This document shows, piece by piece, positions 1 to 12,300 of a DNA stretch of 64,000 nt. The DNA is from Apricaphanius iberus (lineage: Eukaryota; Chordata; Actinopteri; Cyprinodontiformes; Aphaniidae). The stretch is from the NCBI GenBank assembly GCA_028564705.1, contig JAPXFQ010000804.1, forward strand, positions 3,162,001 to 3,226,000, in the 5' to 3' direction. Numbering within the stretch: position 1 is the stretch's first letter; every line of letters starts with the position of its first letter. The notes below the pieces were generated by a model. That model saw only the letters and a program-made list of their open reading frames with translations, ran no database searches and had not been told where the DNA came from. The position numbers and the translations under genes are program-made.

Positions 1-235
1 TAAAAAATGTCCCTAAATATTGATCACAGTAATTAGGGAATCATGACAAATCAGAACCCAATGTGAATAGATTTTATATAGTCCTAAAAGTGTGATTAAG
101 AGAAAATAATAGATTAAGTCACTTTTTAGTAACTGTCAAATTTAACATAAAAATAATGCTTTCCCAGCATTTATTTGACTAAACTCTAACGTGATTAGAT
201 CTGTAACTAAGGGGGGTTTGGGACTGTTTCTGCAG
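1..235 (+). other. edem3: edem3 intron, window edge
   Basis: AT-rich intronic sequence ending in a TGCAG acceptor. No coding sequence is seen; the upstream edem3 exons are outside the window. Confidence 0.8.
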
Positions 236-348
236 CTTCTGAACAAGACAAAAGAGTTTGAAGCTGCTGTGAGGAGAGTCCTGTCAGATGTTCGGCTGGA
301 TAACGACATTGTAGTGTCTGTCTTTGAAACCAACATTCGAGTCCTTGG
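236..348 (+). CDS. edem3: edem3 exon 1 of those visible (GH47, first catalytic acid)
   Basis: The exon opens after a CAG acceptor at 233-235 and ends before GTGAGA at 349. It encodes the block beginning [16 protein letters not shown] and contains FETNIRVLG, where the glutamate matches the first catalytic acid of GH47 enzymes. It ends in phase 2; the split glycine is completed by the next exon. Confidence 0.93.
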
Positions 349-3300
349 GTGAGATTCGACTGGTCTGCCAACGCATATTTCTAAAAAAAAAAAATAAATG
401 TCTCTTTCATTATTTAGCACAGATTCTTTACTGAATGGCACTGATTTTTTTTTTTTTTTTTTACCTGCGGTCCCACAGGGGTCTCCTCGGTGGTCATTCT
501 ATGGCTGTGATGCTGAAGGAGGGAGGGAGGCACATGCAGTGGTACCAAGACGAGCTCCTGCATATGGCCAAGGACTTGGGACTCCGACTACTGCCAGCCT
601 TCAACACCAGCAGCGGCCTGCCTTATCCAAGGGTGAGACAGACTGTAATTCATCTTAATGAGGCGAGAATTTTGCAGATTTCATCAAAAGATAAAGAAGT
701 TATTTTTGTAATTTTAAGATAGTAGCTCCATATGGGCAGAAATTATTATCTATGTTGGAAATAAAAGACAGAAAGTATCTTTTTGTTAATTCCAAACACT
801 TAGCTACATTTGCATGGACATCTCCCTCAGCTCAAAACTTATTTGCATTTTACGCTTCGCTGCATCGTTTACAGCTCTGAGCTCTAAAAGCCCTTTCATG
901 GTTGACTTGCTTCTGTGTGGAGTGTCAGATCAAACCTAATTCTCAAAACATATCCTCAACGTCTTTCTTTTTCTTTTTTCTTTGATCGCAAGATAAACCT
1001 GAAGCACGGAGTCAGGGGTCCAGAGACGCGGACTGGTACGGAAACGGACACCTGCACGGCCTGCGCGGGCACCATGATCCTAGAGTTCGCTGCCTTAAGC
1101 CGCTTCACTGGTGACCCTGTGTTTGAGGTATGAGTTAATATTTATCAAAATGTTATACATGATATCAAGCCTATGAAATTCACCTCCCAGTTATAAGTAA
1201 TAACTTTAACTTCAACTGATAAATTGAGTAAGACACTGGTCTACTTCATGAAACACAAATAGTTCATTTTAGAACCAGTGTGTAACATTGTTATTTCATG
1301 GTAATGGATACACACTTTTACCTCCTGAGGTTCAAAGACCAGCTGAATAGATATTAGCACAGTGGCGGTGAACTGCTACATCCTTTAAGTAACTCCGCTT
1401 CCTTAAGATCATCAGCAGCTTATGAAATAAAATGGGAATATGCGATTTGTAGAAACCTTTTATCCAAATGTACTTATTTTCACACTAATTAGATCCAATA
1501 AATTAGAGTTATGCCTTCATAAAGCTTAAATCTGAAAACTGGCGACAGCTCACCAAAAGGACTTTGATTAACAAGTAAAGTAAATTAATTTAAGTGCTAG
1601 ATTTGGTTACATAAGATCATTTTCTTTCAGTTTTAGTTGCGAAACGTTGAAAGAACAAAAATAGCTGATAGCAGTACTGAAGGTCGCGTAATTCAAGATA
1701 AAATAATGAAGCAAAAATTGTATGGAACGCATTGATGAAAGTACACAAGCACCTGGTCAGAAATAAAGAGAATTAGTTTTTCCTGGGAATTCTTGATTGA
1801 ATTGGGTGTAGCTGTTTGCTTAAACACAGATGTGTTTTTCACAGTGAATATTTGCCTTCAGGTGCCACAGACAGAAAAAACAAATACTGTTGGTGTTACT
1901 GAAGACACTCAAACGATACCTTGTTTTCTGTTCGTTTGGGGTGGGGGCGGTTATTATAAAGTGCATTGTGGTTTTGTATTCACCCTCCTGTCAATACTGT
2001 AGTTTCACTACAGTTACTGGTTCAAGTCTTTTTATTTAGAATATGTCTCTATGCATCTAGAGATTGGAGCGGTAGTCCTTTCTTTGTCAAATGCCACAGA
2101 CTCAGTCAGATTGTGTGCATGAAAGTCTTCTGTTGAAAACTTGTGTTGGCTTGTCGCAAACACCAAGCAGGAGTTTTTGTGGTTTTAGTTGTGTCAAGAG
2201 ATTGTCCCACATGAGCTGCAGATCTCTGCACCTCCCCCAGAGTAACCATGGCCTGTTTCTGTGATTAATTTCTTGCCTGTCCTGTCATTTTACTGTCACA
2301 TTTCGATAGATGCCTTCTTAAGCCTCTTTAACTTAGTCTGGGATAAAGATGGATTCTCTTTGCTTAAGAGGTTACTTCTGAAAAAAGACGGGTGAATATA
2401 AATGTCTGAAGCTTTTTTTTTTTATTTATTCATTCAAAAATGAAAACCATGCATGATTATGCCTACACTTCACATTTTTACAACACTTCCTATTGGTTTG
2501 TTGCATCAAATCCAAACAAAACACTTTGAAGTGTGGGATTATAATAAAAAAATGTGAAAAAGTTAAAGGGGTAGACATACTTTTGCAAGGCAGGCTGTTT
2601 TTTGTCGTTTCAGCCGTAGACGGATTAATTTCCTTGCTGCTGCATTAAACTGCTGAACAAGCACCGAGCCAGTCAGGAATTTATTCGCAGCAGAACGCTA
2701 CAGTAGATTGATTATTATTTTAGATTTATAGTAACTTATTCTTCATGGCTTGACAGGACCATGCTCGGAGGGCCCTGGACTTTCTGTGGGAGAAGAGGCA
2801 GAGAAACAGCAACCTGGTGGGAACCACCATCAACATCCACTCAGGGGAGTGGGTCAGAAGAGGTGAGAGTGCACGGATGAAGAAGATAAAAAGGGTGGGG
2901 GATGGGACTGAGTTACAGGTTGTTCAAAGCGAAACCAGACGGAGGGAAGGTTTAGCTTGCTGCTAAACTAGAAGGCGGATTGAAGATTTTAGTTGCTTTA
3001 GTACGGTTAAAGGTTGGATAAGCACGAAGACTGTTGATTTTTTTTGTTTGTTGTTCTCATGCATCGAAAATCTTTTTTTTTTATATGATGTTATTGCTTG
3101 CAGACAGTGGAGTCGGAGCTGGAATTGACTCTTACTATGAATACCTGCTAAAGGCTTACATCCTCCTGGGAGATGACCTGTTTCTGCAGCGTTTTAATAT
3201 TGTGAGGAAACACGCACACACATACACACACACACAGTGTTCAATAAATCGATTCCTCCGCTGTCTCCATAACATTTGTCATAAGAGAATCCCTCGCACA

Positions 3301-6300
3301 CAAGGTTATGCTTTTAAACGTGTGCATATCTCTCAGCTCCTAAATAATTTTTCCTTCGCATGCTTTTAAGGACCCAGACATTATTTATTGATCTGTTTTG
3401 TATTATCAGTGATTGTAATGTTCATGAACACGTCCATTTATCCAATATTAGAAGAGTTTGAGCTATTTCTACGTGAGAGTTCTTCTTTTTCTGTGTAATT
3501 TTTTTTTACAACGCGAATGGGGAAAATTTTGTTCAAAGTCGATGTTTAGACAGACTTTTGTCACGTCTGATCCAACCACATTGATTTTCCAGCATCATGC
3601 ACTCACTGAATAATACATTTTGTATTGATTGGTTCTTACTTAGCATGAAATATGAATAAAGTTCAGGAGGCTTAAGATCATGATTTCAAGGGCGTTAAGC
3701 ACTTCAGTCTGTGAATGTACATCTTCATACTCCCTTGCATCTAAAAATGTTCCCTTCTTTATCCCATTCCTCCATTGTTCTCCCCATGTAGCACTATGCG
3801 TCCATCATGAAGTACATCAGCCAGCCTCCTCTGCTGCTGGATGTCCACATCCACAAACCCCTGCTTCCTGCTCGCACCTGGATGGACTCTCTGCTGGCTT
3901 TCTTCCCTGGACTCCAGGTCAGATTAGATCCTGTTCTGCCAAACAGATCAGGTCCTCCAATTGGTCTTTTGGCATTTTATTGACACAGTGAATGTCGTGT
4001 ATGTTTCAGGTGTTGAAGGGAGACATCCGTCCTGCAATCGAGACTCATGAAATGTTGTACCAAGTTACCAAGAAACACAACTTCCTCCCAGAGGTGATCT
4101 GTTTTACTGTGTCAGATTTAACAGTGCGGGCTCTTGATTTCGAATTCTGCCACAAATTAAACAATCAAATCATCACCTGCGTTCTTGCGTCCTGTCAAAA
4201 CTGTTTAGGAAGGCAGCTCTTATTGCATGAGGCCTTAGAAGGCTGAAAGCCAACTGCAAGTGAAAATAAAACTATCCTGATAATGTGTTGGGTATGTTAG
4301 CAGGCAAGTATAGTGCCTTTCACACCCTAACCCTTAGTCAGACCTCATCGCATGAAAACAAAAAAAGCTCTGCGTTTTTTTGGATTCTATTTGATAGGAA
4401 ACAAAAGTAAAGAATTGTGAAGGGAAACCATGTTTCACTGTGTGCTCAGGGTGACATTTTGTGGTGAAGTTTTTTACTGGTCCTGATTCTGTGTAATGTG
4501 CTGACTGCTTCGTCCTTCTTTGTCTGTCTGCAGGCCTTCACTACTGATTTCAGGGTACACTGGGCTCAGCATCCCCTGAGGCCTGAGTTTGCAGAGAGCA
4601 CCTACTTCCTTTATAAGGTGATAACAAACAACCAAGGCTCTTTTCAATGTCGCAGCACAGATGGAGCAGTATGAAGCGTCAATGAAATATTTTTTTTCCT
4701 CAACATCTCCTCTTTGCTTTTGACTGTGCTCAACTCGAGCAGCGTTCATTGCTGACGCACCGACTTTTCCAATGATCCCACCCCTTTCCTCCCATTCCCT
4801 CCAGGCCACAGGAGACCCTTACTACCTGGAGGCAGGACGCACCATCCTGGACAACCTCAACCGCTTTGCTCGGGTTCCTTGTGGTTTTGCTGCTATGAAG
4901 GATGTGCGCACTGGTAGCCACGAAGACCGGTCAGTGCAAACAGACTGAGATTTTTGTGCAATGAAAGTAAAACTGACTAGATGTTGGTACAACATGTACA
5001 TATCATAAATACTGTGTTTTACAAAATTGGAGAAAAATAAAAAAAAGCATGGCATACTTTTGAATTTAACCTACTTTATTCTGATACAACAATTCTAAAA
5101 AAAAGCTTAATTGCCTTTATGGAGAGTAGTAGTCGAGAGGTCCGTGCTAACTTTGGAGGAGCAGCAGAGATCCTCTGCTCTAATGGGTGAATCTCTTAAC
5201 AGGAAAGCTTTTATTGATGGCATCAACTGATGTGAGTTTAATGATAGAGCTGCAATAAGAATGCCACAAGTATTCCTGTTTAGTTTTTCAGAACGTCTGA
5301 GAGGAAGGGGTTCTAGTCTGATAAAACCCAAACTGAATTTTTTGGCTGGCCTGCAACATGCTATGACCAAAGGACAGCTAACAGCCTTGATACATCACCT
5401 CTCCCATGAAAAATGGCAGTGTCAGCATCATGCTGTGAGGAAGAGTCAATGCCAAGATGAATAGAGCTAAATGCAGTGAAATGGGAAACTTATTTCAGTA
5501 TAGTTTATGTTTAAAGTGTAGTAAATATGAATAATTATTAGTAAATGCATCCAGTGAATGTAGCCCATTTTACCTAGTCTGCCTCAACTGAGGGTCGCTA
5601 AGAGATATTGTTGTGTCTGTGGAACAGTTCACTCTGTGATAAGTTCACAGGGCTTACATAGGGGACTTCACTTCTGTTTAGCTCGGGGAGAGAGCAATTT
5701 TACCTGAGAGATGGGTTCCTGTTCAGATCCTAATAAATATCTTTAAAACTTCCATGGATACTGATTCAGCCAAATCCTTATCTACAATGATATGCGAATT
5801 TCCATATCAGCAGACAAGAAAAAAAAGCACATTTTAAAGAACATTCATGTGCTACAACTGGTCCGATCCTAAATGCAGCCTAAAATTTTCTTTTCAAACA
5901 TGTTCTTCATCCAGTCTGACTGAGCTTGAACTATTTAACAAAGAAGAATGACCCAAATGTCCCACACTAGATGTCCAAAGCTTGTAGAGACGTCCTGAAA
6001 AACTGCAAACATTTCAAATAGGTCATTAATTTTGTTTGGATTACAGATCCGTACATTTAAACAAAGCAACATAGGTAGCTGTAAAAATACACATCTAGAA
6101 AAAAAATGTTTAAACTGTAAATCAAGGATTTTTTCCTCCTTCCCTCTCATTCCTCCATCCAACGTTAGAATTGCCAGTTGAAACATTTAGCAGGATAAGA
6201 GTTAAAGCCCACTTGAAAAATAGCAAAAATCATATTTTATGTGGTTGGTTTTTAACAAGGTTAAAGTTAGAGCTTCAATATGCAACGAGGAGAAATAGGG

Positions 6301-9300
6301 GGGAGACAAAACAATTTTTTGAGCATGCAGTTTTTTTTAAAACAACGCTTAAAGTCAAACAGGCTGTTTTACAGCTCTTTAATGGTTTAAAATAATAATG
6401 AGTGGCTCCATCCTCAATTTGGATCACTTCAGCAATTTGTTGCGGCATGCTTTAAGCACACGTGAGAACCATGAGGTGAGCGGGAATATTTTGGTTAAGA
6501 CGGACGCACGAAGTTCATCTACTGTCTGGAATTGTTGTCCGTTTTTGTAAACTTCCCTGACCATCCGTCCCCAAAGGTTCTTAATTGGATTTAGAAAACG
6601 TCTCAGGTGGGATCTGCTTCTCATGGCAGTAATGTTGGAGAACATCAAGGTTACATTTTTTTCCAATCTGAGAATAAAACTTTCTTCCACCTTTCTATGT
6701 TTGGGCCTGTCTTGCAAAGTTCAAACAGTCAGTTCTGTGGTGTTCAAGGAGACGAGGCCATTGAAAAGGTTTTTGTTTTTTGTTTTTGAAGCCCTCCAGT
6801 CTCAGTCCTCTCTGATGGCTATGGGGCTGCAGTCCAGTAACAGCCTTCATTTGGGTCGAGGATCATTCAGTGTCTTGTCAGAAAGCCAATGCTGGAGCTT
6901 AGTGCTGATGAAATATTTTGTTGTTGTTGTATAACCTTCAGGATCATTTAAGGAACTCCAAATGAGTGCCTCCCAGCTCTGCAGAAATGGTGCTCTGCGA
7001 GAAGCCCTCCTTATGCAACCCGAACACGTTCAAAAAGGGGAACTTTTTTGCCTTTGCAGGCAGAATGTCATGATATTGTGACTACCTAGCAGAAAATGAC
7101 AACGAATCCACATTTTTGCACCAACTTTAGCCTTTAAAGGCATGTGGTCTTTTACACCCTGCTTCAGTTCAAGCCTAGTTTTCAGTAAATTGTTTTCTCA
7201 CTTCCATTTCTTCTTGTTGCATATTGAAGCTCTGATTGGAACCTGGTTAAGATCCAGCCATTCAAGAAGTTTTTTTGTTTGCCATTTTTCAAGTGATATT
7301 AAACTGGTACACTGTATAAAATAGTACACCATTGCCAGGGTTAAAAACCTATTTCATTTTGTACTGAATGGGAAAATAAATGTATATCCAAAAGCTTTTG
7401 CCTTAATAGAGCAAAGATCAGGATGACCTTAAGTCACCTATGAATGTTCCTTCATAGTATAAACCAGTGGGTTTATTTTTTATTTTTACCTGCTTCAGAT
7501 GATTGCAGTTCAGCAAAAACCTGTTAATCACCCATCAATTGAAATCAAATGTGCTGAAGCAGGGGAACATCTAAAACATGCAGGGCAGTGTGCCATGAGG
7601 AGCAGGGTGGAAAAACATATTTTATATGCAAAGGCCAATTGTAATATTTTTCTGCTGCGAATAATTTGTAGTTTAAGGAACCAGATCCTGCTTTATGTTT
7701 CACTCCGCTTTTTTTTTGTTTTTTCCCCCAGAATGGACTCGTTTTTCCTCGCTGAGATGTTTAAATATCTCTTCCTGCTGTTTGCTGAGGCAGAAGACAT
7801 TCCCTTTGATGTGGAAGACTACGTCTTCACAACCGAGGCACACTTGCTCCCGCTGTCTCTCTCCACAGCCCCCAGCACCTCATCCATTCCCTCAAACCAA
7901 ACGGTAGTTCAGACAGCATTTAAAGACACTGATGCTTGATGGAAGCACTGTGGCGCTACCGGTAATGACGGAACCTTTCTCCACGTTGCAGTCTGAGGAG
8001 GAGGAGCTGGACGACTCTAACTTCGACTGGACGTGTCCCAACACCCGGCTCCTGTTTCCTGATCCCGCCTTTCCTCGCAGCCTGAGAGAACCGATTCGAA
8101 GCGCCGTCGACAAGAGCTGTCCCCGTCCTGCCCCGCACAGGTATGCAGACCTACAGGTTTGACTTGCTCTTAGGCCCTATCGGGTGTCTGCAACAGCTGC
8201 CTGTTTTCTTCTGCTTTACTCAAATTTTGTATTAGTGTACTATACAGGGGTCATGTATTTCATTAATCACCGCACACTCCTTTTTAGGGAACCTGGTATG
8301 GGCCGTCCTCCCCTGAGGGCTCAGGACTTCATGGCAAACAACCCTGAACATCTGGAGCTGCTTCGCCGGATGGGAGTCAGTCTCATCCACCTGAAAGATG
8401 GCAGGGTGCAGCTGGTGCAGCACGCTACACAGGTTAGTACCACTGCCAGAAGACACACCACATAGCAGATTCCCATCAAAAGACAAAAAAAAACCCATTA
8501 TGCAATATTTCAATTTATTTCTATACACAAACTGGCAGATGGTTATTTACCACCACTGTGTTATTTTTGGTGTCTTTTTTCTTTAAACGAAGGCTTTCTC
8601 CTCTCCCACTCTGTCGCACCTACACTTAGGCTCTGAGCGCAATAGCAGCAGAGGATGGGGTGCGCTTCATGCAGGAGATGATGGAGCTGTCGAGCCAGCA
8701 GCAGAAGGAGCAGCTGCCTCCCAGAGCCATCCAGATTGTGTCCCATCCGTTCTTTGGCAGAGTGGTGCTGACTGCGGGACCAGCGCAGTTTGGCACTGAC
8801 CTCTCCAAAAGTTCCACAGGGGTGAGTCTGTTTTTTTTTTTCTCTCCCTGAGGCATTAATAACTGTCCCCCCCCATCTTCAGTTTGATTTGTTTTTATGA
8901 TTATTATCATTATATTTCCTAGAGGGAAAGTTCTCCTCTGAAATGTTGAGTAGGAAATAAGTTTCAGCACCATAATCAAACGCTCCCTGAAAAATGATCA
9001 ATTTCCCTTGAACTTTTTCAACTTTTGTCATGTTGCAAATATGATTATATTTAATTTGTTGGGACTTTAAGCAAAGGACCAACACAACTGAGTCCATTAA
9101 AGCTGGGGAACATAGTTTACAGAATTTTAAAGTAAACTAAAAAAAGGCTTATATTTCACTATCTGTTCTATGATATGATAACGTATATAATCTTTCAGAA
9201 TTTATATTTATTTATTCATCTCTTTCCAGAAAAGGAGGGGGAGCAGAGGCTGGAGCTACAGCTGTTTGCTTTTAAAAATCTCCTCTTCCTCCTGGATGTC

Positions 9301-12300
9301 ACCAGGCTACGTACCCCAGCTTTAACTGTGATTTTTATCAATGAATACAATCAGAATACAATGCGCGCCACTCTTAAATCATTGGCAAATATAAAAATTT
9401 TCATCTCGCTTAAAAATCAGGCACTGCTTTGTTTTGGTCTTTACCATAAAATTCTTAAAGAATTATGATGTTTGTGGTCGCGATGCTGCAAATGATGTAA
9501 AAGTCCAAGACGAACAAGTACTTGCTCAGGCTTTTCTCTGTGTCCTAACGCTCCTTTCATCCTTTGTGCAGGTACGAGGCTTTGTGACTGTAGCCGAACC
9601 CTACAGCGGCTGCAGCGAGCTCACCAACGGCGAGTACGTCCAGGGCCACATCGCCTTGCTGCAGCGTGGTCAGTGCATGTTTGCAGAGAAGGCCCGTAAC
9701 ATCCAGAACGCCGGCGCCATCGGAGGCATAGTCATCGGTCAGTTCAGACTGCAAACTGCATAAGACAGATGATAACTCTCTGACTAGATTAGTGGAAATT
9801 AACTGGATTAGTTTTGAAGACATCCAGTCTGGTGGGGTGCTCCACCCGACATGATGGCGGAACAACTGAACAGAGCTTTATGGGACAAAATAACACTTTA
9901 TTAAACTTCCTTGCAGCGATGGGCGAAATAAACGCTATAAAGTAGAAATGATGTAAATTTCGCCAACAGCAGATATTTTGACTACACCAGCTTACCGCGA
10001 TTGCACATGTTGATGATGTCATCAGGCTGTGCCTTGGTACTTTGAACCAGGAACGTGAGAAGGATAAATACTGTTACTCATTGTTTACATTTACTACAGA
10101 TATTGCAAGTCGAAACTTTTTTTCCTGTTTAATAGAAAACAAACCTGTTTAGAATGACACATGTTTAATTCAAATATGTGCAGATGTATTTTTGTTTGGT
10201 CTTAAATTTAAAAATAAGTTATTAAGGAAGCAGAAATAAATATTTTATATTCATACATTTTGCTCTTTGGTTTTGAACCTTGTTTTCATAACATTTAGGT
10301 TTTATTTAAAATATCTTCATTATTTATGCAATGTAAGTTTTTGAAAAAAGTTTAGAAAAAGATTATGCACAATTAATGTTCTTGAAATCTAAACTTTTTT
10401 TGGAACTTGTTCTGCTGCAATGTGTCATTTTGACATATCTAAACAGAAGATAAGAATAAATAGCAATAATTGCGTTAATGCAAATTTCTTAGATTATGAC
10501 GCGATATAGATTAAAGGCCACAATCGCCCAGCCCTAGTTCCTTGTATATTTCTGATGTCTTCTGCTGTTTCATAAAAGAATGAGCTATTTATTCAGCAGA
10601 AAAATATTACAGAATCTAGGTGTGAGCCAAACGTTTCTGTGCATATTGTTTTCTATAGCTGTGCCTCACCAACTTCTGGTCGTGTTTTCCTTCCGTTTCA
10701 GATGACAACGAGGGCAGCAGCAGCGACACTGCTCCCCTCTTTCAGATGGCCGGAGACGGCCGCAGCACCGACGACATCACGCTGCCTCTCCTCTTCCTGT
10801 TTCATAAGGAGGGGAACATCCTGCTGGAGGCGCTGAAGGAGTACAGAGAGGTGGAGGTGCTGCTGAGTGACAAAGCCAGAGACAGAGGTGTGACATGATT
10901 CCTTGAACCCCCGAACTTCACATATCGCTTATCACCGTGCTCCGATCTCCCCACCAACTGAGCCTCATGTGCTTAGCCCAATAAAACAAACTGTGGCTAT
11001 AAATGATATTGGGAACATTTGGAAGCCACCCACCACCTGTGCTTATAATACTGCACGATAGACCAGATTCATCACATCATTATCAAAGCTTTTTTTTCTA
11101 ATTTTTTCCCTTCTGTATCCTGTAACTGTACCTTTTTTTCCCCCTTCCTACTTGTTTTCTGTTCCTTTTTTGTTCCCTTCACACCTGTTGATGAGCAGCA
11201 GCTATATTCAAAGGTAAACCTCTTCCTGGGAGCCTGATTGAGGGCAGTAAGTAATCTCTTCTTTTCCCACTTTTTTTGTTTGTTAACATCCCCCTATCCC
11301 ATGTACTTATTCAGACCTGTCATTGTAGTTTCTGTTATTTGTAGCTTATAGGAAACACCTTAAACCAAGATCAGTTATGATCATAACTGGTGAGAGGAGC
11401 TGTTAGTCTAGTATTTCTTGACCTTGATCGCTGTTCTATCGCACAAAGGTTCCACCCTTCCATCCTCAGCCAATGGATCGCCTGGAAATTTTAGTTTGGA
11501 AAATATTTTAGATCCCATTTGTGTAGGATTTCGAATCCAGCATTAGTCATTCTTGTTGGTTTAATGGCAATGTCTGTAACTGTCAAACTCGTCTGCAACT
11601 GGGACCTGGTCTAAAGCTGTAGTTGTGCAATAATCCTGGGTGTTGTCTCTCTGGTTGTCGTTACAGGCGAAAACTGCTCCTAAAACTGAGTTACAATCAG
11701 CTGAATTTTTAGGATCAGGACAAACACGCTCTCATTCCTGCCAGTTCTGGTTAAATATTAACAGTGCAGTCTTTTCCATTTATCAGTTGACTCTCAGTTT
11801 GGCTGCACAGCTATGTGAGGAAGGCTTTATCCTGCAGGAAACATGACTCACAATCAGCACCATGCTGTTCAAGTTGACAGCCTCTTTATAAAAACGAATC
11901 TATTTTTGACCTGGAATGGTGGGATGTGTGGATATCCGGCAGAAAAAGTGTTTGTTTTAGTCTTTTTTTTCTATTATTATTTTTTGCAAAACTGCTCATC
12001 ACACCCTTGCTTCCCTTCTAGGTGTGGACGTGCAGGGAGAGGAAGAGGACTGTCAAACCGAGGCAACGACTCCCACTTCATTTGAACCCGTTAGCCAGTC
12101 GCAAATGAGCACAGAGGAGCTGGATGAATCGCCTTCTGAGGAAGTTACCCCCGCTAAGGAGGAGGTCAGTCATGCAGGGGAAGAAGAGGATAGCGCCGTG
12201 GATCCACAGGAGGACACGGCTCAGCCTAAAGACTCTGAGAAGAGGGAAGAGCCTCAAGGCGACTCAGATTCGAGCAGCCAGTCAGTGGATGAACTGCTAG

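Noticed and set aside
5261..5464. 67-codon + strand frame in edem3 intron 9
   Set aside because: Sequence falls inside the Tc1-like remnant and has no splice-site support.
9175..9468. 97-codon + strand open frame in an edem3 intron, including a Glu/Leu-rich stretch
   Set aside because: Not part of EDEM3, preceded by AT-rich sequence with no good donor after it in frame, and exon 13 joins exon 14 perfectly without it.
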